From assembly GCA_900540685.1 (NCBI GenBank), contig UQGS01000078.1:1-6844 (forward strand): a DNA stretch of 6,844 nt. Direction: 5' to 3'. The number at the start of each line of letters is the position of its first letter. Within the stretch, counting starts at the first letter, position 1. The DNA is from an uncultured Catenibacterium sp. Lineage in GTDB: Bacteria; Bacillota_I; Bacilli_A; Erysipelotrichales; Coprobacillaceae. Positions 1-4,437 of the stretch are shown here, piece after piece. Under the pieces are notes generated by a model, which searched no databases, had not been told where the DNA came from, and worked only from the letters and a program-made list of their open reading frames with translations. The translations under genes were made by a program, and so were the position numbers.

Positions 1-117
1 CCTGATTGAATTTCTTCAGTTTCAATTAAATAAGTTGGCAATGTCTTTCGTATTTTTGCTGTTCTATACTCAATTATGAGGAGGAAGAAGTGTGAAACAA
101 AAATCAATCAAAACGTA

Positions 118-147
118 TAAAAAAAGACAAACTTAAAAACAAGTTTG
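118..147 (-). terminator. Probable rho-independent terminator of the IS110 recombinase
   Basis: On the minus strand, 32 bases after the recombinase stop, CAAACTT (147-141) and AAGTTTG (134-128) form a perfect 7-bp stem around a 6-base loop. The hairpin is followed by TCTTTTTTT (127-119). The order hairpin then T-run fits termination of minus-strand transcription only. The stem is AT-rich and may be weak. Confidence 0.55.
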
Positions 148-178
148 AATAATTTAGAAAAAATAGAATAATTGAATA

Positions 179-559
179 TTATGGTTTAGTTAATTTAGAA
201 ACGTCAAAACCTGATTTCTTAAGAAACTCAATTGCTGATTCTTCTGTTAAATCTTGTTGCTTTATAGGTGGCTTAGGATTTCTAAATGATTCATAATCTG
301 AAGGATTAAATTTCTCTCCAGTATGAATCATATGGTATATACTAACAAGCATCATTCTTGCAATTGCGATAATGGCTTTCTTGTGGCCTCGTCTCTTTTT
401 GATACGAGAATACTTAATTCCAAAATAGCCTTCCTTATCTTTGATTGCTCCAAGAGCACACTGAACTAATAAAGGTTTTAAATATTGACCTGCTTTAGAA
501 ATACGAACTGATTTTTTCTTATTAGCACTTTCGTTGTTTGCAGGTGCTAATCCAGCCAA
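179..559 (-). pseudogene. IS110 recombinase, C-terminal Transposase_20 serine domain (fragment 3 of 3)
   Basis: This fragment is in the -1 frame relative to fragment 2 and completes the Transposase_20 domain. It contains GLAPANNESANKKKS, the counterpart of the PGNNESAGK motif of IS110 enzymes. The Ser codon at 527-529 corresponds to the nucleophile that forms the covalent DNA link. Next come RISKAGQYLKPLLVQCA and RGHKKAIIAIARMMLVSIYHMI, the conserved helices that close the domain, then a hydrophilic tail ending at TAA (179-181). The apparent TTG start at 559 is only the shifted reading of the Ser-Trp codons. With the missing G and the Trp codon restored, the full protein would be about 416 residues, normal for the family. 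The catalytic Ser remains encoded, so decay looks recent. Confidence 0.85.
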
Positions 560-1110
560 CTGGTTAGTTGTTTATCTGATTCGAATTGCTTCATATCTAC
601 TCCGATTTCTGAAATAATAAGGATTGCAGATAAAGTGCTGATACCTGGTAGTTGGGTGATGTGCATGAATTGATCGAACATTGGTGCTGCACGTTTCATC
701 ATTTCGATTTCACAGTTATCAATATGGACTTGTAATTCTTCCATATGAGTCATTGACTCATTCATTTTAAATCTTTGATCAGCTTCGATATTGCAGTGTT
801 TAATGGAATCTAGAATCTTATCTTTATTTTTACACGATCTATGGATACATTTCAAAATTTTCTCATCTTCAATGATATCTGACTCAAGTACTTCTTTCAT
901 GATTGCCTGTGCAGACTTTCCAAACGGATCTGAAAATAGAGAACCAATACCGATATTGGAAACTGTCATACAGTTTTGATATCGATTACGTTCAGAGGAA
1001 CGCATTCCAACTAATTTATAGCGATAGCGAGATATTTCTCGTAAAGCTCTTATTTCTTTGGGCGGTATGAAAGAAAATTTGATTAGATCATGTTTAAATA
1101 AATCACAGAT
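547..1110 (-). pseudogene. IS110 recombinase, linker and start of C-terminal domain (fragment 2 of 3)
   Basis: This segment continues the reading frame directly after the TGA at 1111-1113. It begins ICDLFKHDLI and runs through IPPKEIRALREISRYRYKLV, typical of the IS110 linker, then a Glu/Lys/Met-rich helical stretch expected to form the coiled coil between the two domains. The motif LPGISTLSAILIISEIG, a helix-hairpin-helix-like signature at the start of the Transposase_20 domain, lies near the end. The frame runs into LTSW and then a spurious LD-stop, because one G is missing: ACCAGTTGGCTGGATTAG should read TGG GCT GGA to give W-A-G-L. An internal ATG at 1003-1005 could in principle start a 152-residue product, but it has no evident ribosome binding site and would lack the nuclease domain. 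Confidence 0.8.
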
Positions 1111-1428
1111 TCATTTTGAATCTTTCTTGTCAGTTTTCTTCCCTTTAATTGCTTTGACATATTTTGGATGAGTTAAGTAAATATTGATTTCATCTTCTAA
1201 GATGTTGAAAATTGGAATCCAATATTTACCAGTAGATTCCATGCATGCATCAAAGCATTTGTGATTAATGAGCCACTGCTTAAGATTCAGTAAATCAGGG
1301 TTTAAAGTTGAAAACATTTCTTGGATGTATTCGGTAATACGAGTTTTCTTATTAGTAATACCGATTGTAGCCACAATGATATTCTTGTGAACATCCATGC
1401 CACAGCAGATTGGTCTAATAATCTTCAT
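1111..1428 (-). pseudogene. IS110 recombinase, N-terminal RuvC-like DEDD domain (fragment 1 of 3)
   Basis: This fragment encodes residues 1-105 of the IS110-family transposase (DEDD_Tnp_IS110 domain), a RuvC-like nuclease fold that cuts and rejoins DNA under bridge RNA guidance. The expected acidic residues are all visible: D12 in CGMDVHK, E64 in CMESTGKYW, and D100 and D103 in KTDKKD. The ATG at 1426-1428 is chosen because an AAAGGAG-type ribosome binding site precedes it on the minus strand and the family motif starts about ten residues in. An in-frame extension to 1491 lacks such a site and overlaps the putative bridge RNA. The frame stops at TGA (1111-1113) exactly where relatives have Trp (KTDKKDSKW), and the family sequence continues in the same frame. 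A single TGG to TGA change therefore explains the break. Trp is encoded by TGG elsewhere, including in YWIPIF of this same fragment, so recoding is unlikely. Confidence 0.85.
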
Positions 1429-1473
1429 AAAAAAATCTCTCCTTTCAATGAAAGAAGAGAAGTGGCATTGACT

Positions 1474-1609
1474 GCTATCTAAGCTAATCACTCAGTTGAT
1501 TGTACAATCATAAGTGTCCTGGCTCTTAGTCCAACTTATTTGTGCTTGAAAAGATAGCGGCGACTTATAAATATTCAGGATATTCTATTTGAGTAGAATT
1601 GCCTACTCA
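1474..1609 (-). ncRNA. Candidate IS110 bridge RNA (structured leader)
   Basis: This non-coding stretch lies between the outer end of the element and the recombinase ATG, where IS110-group elements encode the bridge RNA that base-pairs to donor and target DNA. Reading the minus strand 5' to 3', three foldings are visible. First is a 7-bp hairpin, TGAGTAG/CTACTCA (1609-1590), with a 6-base loop. Second is a smaller hairpin, AATAT/ATATT (1584-1570), extendable by ATA/TAT with a bulge. Third is a long domain closed by GCTATCT (1558-1552) pairing with AGATAGC (1480-1474), continued inside by AAGC/GCTT, and holding internal hairpins including the palindrome at 1497-1510. A 5' stem-loop followed by two looped domains resembles known bridge RNA architecture. 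The pairings are seen directly; the function is inferred from family and position, and the RNA ends are guesses. Confidence 0.55.
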
Positions 1610-1644
1610 CCCTTACGTGCTCTGTAGTATACCACCTCTCTTTG

Positions 1645-1658
1645 ATTATACTATTATA
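1645..1658 (-). promoter_or_regulatory. Two adjacent -10-like TATAAT boxes at the outer end of the IS110 element
   Basis: The minus strand carries TATAAT at 1658-1653 and again at 1650-1645, both placed to start transcripts towards the candidate bridge RNA and recombinase. Neither has a recognisable -35 box 16-18 bases upstream. In studied IS110-group elements the full promoter forms only when the two ends join in the excised circle, with the -35 supplied by the other end. This would fit that model, but that is inference. The boxes sit inside a 6-bp inverted repeat, CCTCTC (1635-1640) and GAGAGG (1661-1666). Confidence 0.4.
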
Positions 1659-1711
1659 TCGAGAGGCACACTAGAGTTTTGGTGGATTTGAGTTTGGTTA
1701 TATATTTGTGT

Positions 1712-1730
1712 CCGCGCAACGAAGGCGCGG
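1712..1730 (+). repeat. GC-rich hairpin just upstream of the hicB ribosome binding site
   Basis: CCGCGC (1712-1717) and GCGCGG (1725-1730) form a perfect 6-bp stem around AACGAAG. It is by far the most GC-rich run in an AT-rich window and ends 6 bases before the GGAGG of hicB. No T-run follows it, so it is not a standard terminator. It could tune hicB translation or be the tail of whatever preceded hicB before the IS110 element arrived. Confidence 0.5.
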
Positions 1731-1746
1731 GGAAATGGAGGAAACA

Positions 1747-2109
1747 ATGAAAACACTTAATGAGTATATGGCTTTACTTTATCATTTAGAAATAGTAGAA
1801 GATCAAGAAGAAGGTGGATTTGTAGTCTCTTATCCTGATCTTCCAGGTTGTATCACATGTGGAGATACTATAGAAGATGCAATGAATAATGCGAAGGATG
1901 CAAAGAAAGCATGGATTGAAGCGGCATTAGAAGAAGGCATTGAGATTAATGAACCAGATAGTATTGAAGACTATTCTGGACAATTCAAGTTGAGAATACC
2001 TAAGACTCTTCATAGAACACTTGCCTTAAATGCGAAAAGAGAAGGAATCAGCATGAACCAATAATGTGTCTATCTTCTGTCTAGAAATGATGCATTACTA
2101 TCAAAATAG
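1747..2109 (+). pseudogene. hicB: HicB-like antitoxin, truncated by a premature stop
   Basis: The gene encodes a type II toxin-antitoxin HicB-family protein: a partial RNase H-like N-terminal fold that would bind and neutralise the HicA mRNA-cleaving toxin, and a C-terminal ribbon-helix-helix segment that would bind the operon's own promoter. Visible family motifs are YMALLYHLEIVED, GGFVVSYPDLPGCITCG (about residues 20-36), the helix TIEDAMNNAKDAKKAWIEAALE, and FKLRIPKTLHRTLA (about 80-93). The ATG at 1747 is chosen because GGAGG (1737-1741) lies 5 bases before it; in-frame starts at 1708 and 1735 lack such a site. The frame stops at TAA (2062-2064) after GISMNQ, where relatives have Tyr. The same frame then reads CVYLLSRNDALLSK to a TAG at 2107-2109, a normal HicB tail. 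One base change thus removes 15 residues, including much of the second helix of the DNA-binding motif. No hicA is visible on either side; the IS110 element occupies the place where hicA would normally lie. The 105-residue product could still be made and might keep toxin binding. Confidence 0.8.
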
Positions 2110-2122
2110 AACATAATTGTTG

Positions 2123-2148
2123 AACACATACTTTTGTATGTGTTTTTT
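2123..2148 (+). terminator. Rho-independent terminator after hicB
   Basis: AACACATAC (2123-2131) and GTATGTGTT (2136-2144) form a perfect 9-bp stem with a TTTT loop, followed by a T-run to 2148. It starts 13 bases after the original hicB stop at 2107-2109. Minus-strand transcripts of the small exported gene would cross the hairpin without a following T-run, so it acts mainly on hicB. Confidence 0.85.
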
Positions 2149-2164
2149 ATATTGAAATATAATT

Positions 2165-2401
2165 TTAACCTGTATACTGTCCCCATTTATTCTTTGCAAG
2201 AGTTCCATCTGCAGGATCTACATTTGTATCAAGATATTTCATATCTGTATCCTGATTCATCACAACTGTACCTTGAGTACTTGACTGGTCTGCACTTACC
2301 GCAACAACATTACTAAAGCTGTTTAAAGCGATAGGTGACATGGCAGTTAAACCCATAGCAGATAAAACCGATAAAGCAATTAAAGTATTCTGTTTTTTCA
2401 T
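2165..2401 (-). CDS. Small exported protein with signal peptide, function unknown (possible stump of a larger secreted protein)
   Basis: This is a 78-residue protein. The ATG at 2399-2401 is chosen because AAGGAG lies about 8 bases upstream on the minus strand, and because the protein then begins with a textbook signal peptide: MKK, a hydrophobic core at about residues 7-26, and a probable signal peptidase I site after VSA (residue 37). The mature part would be only 41 residues, polar and with no Cys, so it is neither a lipoprotein nor a disulfide-bonded peptide. There is no LPXTG anchor. The segment DTDMKYLDTNVDPADGTLAK followed by NKW resembles, from memory, the start of large secreted proteins where a WKYLD...DP...W region leads into a galactose-binding-like domain. 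If so, this gene is the 5' remnant of a much longer one, cut just after NKW. Reading the other frames beyond the stop at 2165-2167 gives nothing that continues the family. A genuine small secreted peptide is the alternative. No gene name is justified. Confidence 0.6.
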   Translation of the reverse strand: MKKQNTLIALSVLSAMGLTAMSPIALNSFSNVVAVSADQSSTQGTVVMNQDTDMKYLDTNVDPADGTLAKNKWGQYTG

Positions 2402-2428
2402 AACTTTTCTCCTTCGTTGTATACCAAG

Positions 2429-2434
2429 ATTATA
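2429..2434 (-). promoter_or_regulatory. Likely -10 box for the small exported protein gene
   Basis: The minus strand has TATAAT at 2434-2429, 28 bases before the ATG, at a sensible distance for a short leader containing the ribosome binding site. The -35 region 17 bases further upstream is only T-rich, with no TTGACA-like match, so the promoter is weak or needs an activator. Confidence 0.4.
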
Positions 2435-2531
2435 GGTATGGAGGAATGTTATAAAAATCATCTACCAGTTAAACTTGTCTTAAGAAAACATGAAATACGA
2501 TAGATTGATGAGAAAATAATGTTTCTTATGC

Positions 2532-2559
2532 TTGACATTCATTTTATTATTTATATAAT
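2532..2559 (+). promoter_or_regulatory. Near-consensus sigma-A promoter of the marR-MATE operon
   Basis: TTGACA (2532-2537) and TATAAT (2554-2559) are both exact consensus boxes, separated by 16 bases. Transcription would start at about 2566-2568, inside the tandem palindromes that follow. So strong a promoter would be expected to need repression, which fits autorepression by the MarR protein it drives. Confidence 0.85.
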
Positions 2560-2586
2560 TACCATAGGTAATTACCTTTGGTAATT
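2557..2586 (+). promoter_or_regulatory. Two overlapping palindromic operators, probably bound by the MarR-family regulator
   Basis: Two copies of ATTACC-N3-GGTAAT are present, at 2558-2572 (spacer ATA) and 2571-2585 (spacer TTT), sharing two bases. Their centres are 13 bp apart. Together they overlap the end of the -10 box and cover the predicted start site, so bound dimers would block RNA polymerase. Palindromes of this size directly before a marR gene are the usual autoregulatory operators of the family; binding here is inferred, not shown. Confidence 0.8.
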
Positions 2587-2600
2587 AAGAGGAGGGACGT

Positions 2601-3044
2601 ATGAATAGTCAAAAAACAAAGGATATGCTGGATAGCTTTTATATGGCTAAAAGAATATTAGACTTATTACCAGATCTTCCAGAAGGTGTTCTTCCTTCGT
2701 ATATTCGTTATCTAGAAAGAATAATCGAATTACAAGAAGTACATGAAAAAGTAAAGGTATCAGATTTAAGTTCTGCCCTTAATTTACCTAGACCAGGAGT
2801 GACACGTACTGTTAATTCTATGGTAGAAAAGGGTTATTTAAATAAGATGTCTTCTAAAGAAGATGGTCGTGTGACTTATATAGAAATCAGTGATAAAGGC
2901 ATGGCCTTATTTGAAAAGTTTAATCGAGATTTCTTCAAGGATTTATCTTTAAGCTTGAATCATATTTCTATTGAAGAAGCAGATATTATGATTGAAACGA
3001 TAGAGAAGTTCTATCAAGTGATGTGTGAAAGGAGAAAAGCGTAA
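2601..3044 (+). CDS. MarR-family transcriptional regulator (MepR-like local repressor)
   Basis: This is a 147-residue winged helix-turn-helix protein of normal MarR length. Helix-rich dimerisation segments lie at about residues 1-45 and 115-147. The DNA-binding domain lies between: VKVSDLSSALNLPRPGVTRT (about 51-70, helix-turn-helix), VNSMVEKGYLNKM, and the wing SSKEDGRVTYIEISDKG with the DGR motif characteristic of the family. The ATG at 2601 follows AGGAGG with 5 bases between. It shares one promoter with the MATE exporter gene and ends with TAA immediately followed by the exporter's ATG. This arrangement matches ligand-responsive repressors of multidrug pumps such as S. aureus MepR controlling MepA. 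The likely job is to repress its own operon at the tandem operators until a pump substrate binds. The inducer cannot be told from sequence. Confidence 0.9.
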   Translation: MNSQKTKDMLDSFYMAKRILDLLPDLPEGVLPSYIRYLERIIELQEVHEKVKVSDLSSALNLPRPGVTRTVNSMVEKGYLNKMSSKEDGRVTYIEISDKGMALFEKFNRDFFKDLSLSLNHISIEEADIMIETIEKFYQVMCERRKA

Positions 3045-4379
3045 ATGAATTCAGATTTTACTCAGGGAAGTATTTTTAAGAAGTTAATCGCATTTATGAT
3101 TCCTGTACTTGGTGCTTTAGTATTACAGGCAGCTTATGGTGCAGTTGACTTATTTGTCGTTGGGCGTTTTGGAACGACTGCAGGTTTATCCGCTGTTTCT
3201 ACAGGAAGTCAGGTATTAAACCTTGTGACATTTGTGATCACTCAGTTCGCCATGGGGATTACAGTACTTATCGCAAGATATATAGGTGAAAAGAAACAGA
3301 AGAACATCGGTGCTTTAATTGGTGGATCAACTGTTCTATTTACTGTTATTTCTGTAGTCTTATTTATAGTGATGGTATTATTCGCCACACCTATTTCTAC
3401 ACTTATGCAGGCACCTAGAGAAGCACTTAATCTCACATCTATGTATGTAAGAATATGTGGTGTAGGTATTTTCTTTATTGTGGCTTATAACGTTTTATCC
3501 GCTATTTTTAGAGGACTCGGTGATAGTAAGTCACCATTACTCTTTGTAGCCGTTGCATGTTTAATTAATGTAGTAGGAGACTTAGTCTTAGTTGCTGGTT
3601 TCCACTTAGATGCAGCAGGTGCTGCAATGGCGACAGTACTTGCTCAAGCATGTAGTGTCTTATTCGCTTTAGGATTATTAAAGAAAAGAAAACTCCCATT
3701 TGAAATCAATAAACATGATTTTAAAATCAACCCTCATTGCATTCGTGCAATGAAGATTGGTGTACCACTTGCATTGCAGGAATGCCTCACACAGATTTCA
3801 TTCCTTGCATTATGTGCCTTTATTAACCGTTTAGGACTAGAAGCTTCATCCGGATATGGTGTGGCATGTAAGATTGTAAACTTTGCGATGCTTGTACCAA
3901 GTTCTCTCATGCAGTCAATGGCTTCATTTGTAGCCCAGAATGTGGGTGCAGGTAATGAAAAAAGAGCCAAACACTCTATGTTTACAGGTATTGGTATAGG
4001 ATTGTTTATTGGTGTCTTTGTATTCTGTTTAGTCTTGTTTAAAGGAGATATGTTAACAGGTATCTTTACAACAGAACAGGGTGTTATTAATCAAGGTTAT
4101 GCTTACCTCAAAGGATTCGCATTAGAAACAATAGTCACTGCAATACTCTTTAGTATGATTGGTTATTTCAATGGGCATGACCAGACAGTATGGGTTATGG
4201 TACAGGGATTAGTACAGACACTTCTTGTACGTTTACCTCTTTCTTATTATATGTCTATTCAGCCAAATGCCAGTCTTACAAATATTGGTCTTGCAGCACC
4301 AATTGCGACTATGACTGGTATTATCCTCAATGTATGTTTCTATATCTATATGAATAAGAAAATGAATAGTGAACAGTAA
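3045..4379 (+). CDS. MATE-family multidrug efflux transporter
   Basis: This is a 444-residue inner-membrane protein of normal MATE length, with about 12 hydrophobic segments in two homologous halves. The family start is clear: KLIAFMIPVLGALVLQAAYG then AVDLFVVGRFG (about residues 12-43), the conserved first helices. QFAMGITVLIARYIGEKK, FRGLGDSKSPLLF, the GAAMATVLAQ helix, the second-half start AMKIGVPLALQECLTQ and the FVAQNVGAGNEKRAK loop are also typical. It should export cationic drugs, dyes or metabolites in exchange for Na+ or H+. It lies zero bases after marR; its ribosome binding site AAAGGAG (3028-3034) lies inside the end of marR, suggesting translational coupling. By sequence style and context it is most like the MepA/NorM-type group, but the substrate is unknown. 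The frame is intact from start to stop. Confidence 0.93.
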   Translation: MNSDFTQGSIFKKLIAFMIPVLGALVLQAAYGAVDLFVVGRFGTTAGLSAVSTGSQVLNLVTFVITQFAMGITVLIARYIGEKKQKNIGALIGGSTVLFTVISVVLFIVMVLFATPISTLMQAPREALNLTSMYVRICGVGIFFIVAYNVLSAIFRGLGDSKSPLLFVAVACLINVVGDLVLVAGFHLDAAGAAMATVLAQACSVLFALGLLKKRKLPFEINKHDFKINPHCIRAMKIGVPLALQECLTQISFLALCAFINRLGLEASSGYGVACKIVNFAMLVPSSLMQSMASFVAQNVGAGNEKRAKHSMFTGIGIGLFIGVFVFCLVLFKGDMLTGIFTTEQGVINQGYAYLKGFALETIVTAILFSMIGYFNGHDQTVWVMVQGLVQTLLVRLPLSYYMSIQPNASLTNIGLAAPIATMTGIILNVCFYIYMNKKMNSEQ

Positions 4380-4404
4380 AGATGGCAGAAATGCTATCTT
4401 TTTT
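4380..4404 (+). terminator. Rho-independent terminator of the marR-MATE operon
   Basis: AGATGGCA (4380-4387) pairs with TGCTATCT (4392-4399), 8 bp including one G-U pair, around a stable GAAA tetraloop. Six T bases follow (4399-4404). It begins on the base after the MATE stop codon and lies 3 bases before the -10-like box of the next gene. Confidence 0.85.
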
Positions 4405-4406
4405 AG

Positions 4407-4421
4407 TATAATAGAACTATA
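4407..4421 (+). promoter_or_regulatory. Conserved leader block of SWIM gene 1: -10 box plus short inverted repeat
   Basis: The 15-base block TATAATAGAACTATA begins 31 bases before the ATG of the first SWIM gene and recurs identically, at the same distance, before the second. TATAAT fits a -10 box. The overlapping ATAG-AA-CTAT inverted repeat (4411-4420) could be a small operator. No good -35 box is seen upstream, where the previous operon's terminator lies. Confidence 0.55.
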
Positions 4422-4437
4422 CATTGGAGGTACCTTT

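Larger units (their letters stand above)
118..1680 (-). mobile_element. Degenerate IS110-family insertion element (outer limits approximate)
   Basis: The element consists of a broken IS110-type recombinase (1428 down to 179), a structured non-coding leader of about 250 bases before its start codon, and a terminator hairpin after its stop. Long non-coding DNA upstream of the recombinase is the IS110-group layout, in which the bridge RNA lies at the 5' side of the recombinase; IS1111-group elements carry it downstream. IS110 elements usually lack clear terminal inverted repeats and target duplications, so the ends cannot be read from one copy. The limits given run from the terminator T-tract to the last sequence that looks element-like. 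Both lesions in the recombinase suggest it cannot move on its own, though it could be mobilised in trans if its ends are intact. Confidence 0.75.

Noticed and set aside
1..105. A minus-strand open frame reading IIEYRTAKIRKTLPTY and LIETEEIQS towards the window start
   Set aside because: It has no ATG and no ribosome binding site, and it stops just upstream. The opposite strand is also open here, so coding cannot be supported.
1111..1113. TGA read as Trp (alternative genetic code)
   Set aside because: Trp is encoded by TGG in every gene here, including the same recombinase fragment, so a nonsense mutation is simpler.
1429..1491. N-terminal extension of the recombinase to an ATG at 1491
   Set aside because: It adds residues before the family start, has no ribosome binding site, and overlaps the structured leader; the ATG at 1428 has a good site.
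1708..1746. Longer HicB starts at GTG 1708 or ATG 1735
   Set aside because: Both run through the GC-rich hairpin or ribosome binding site; ATG 1747 has GGAGG at ideal distance and matches the family N-terminus.
4369..4437. Upstream ATG for SWIM gene 1 inside the MATE gene
   Set aside because: The extension would translate through the terminator hairpin, and the paralogue begins at the residue encoded at 4438.
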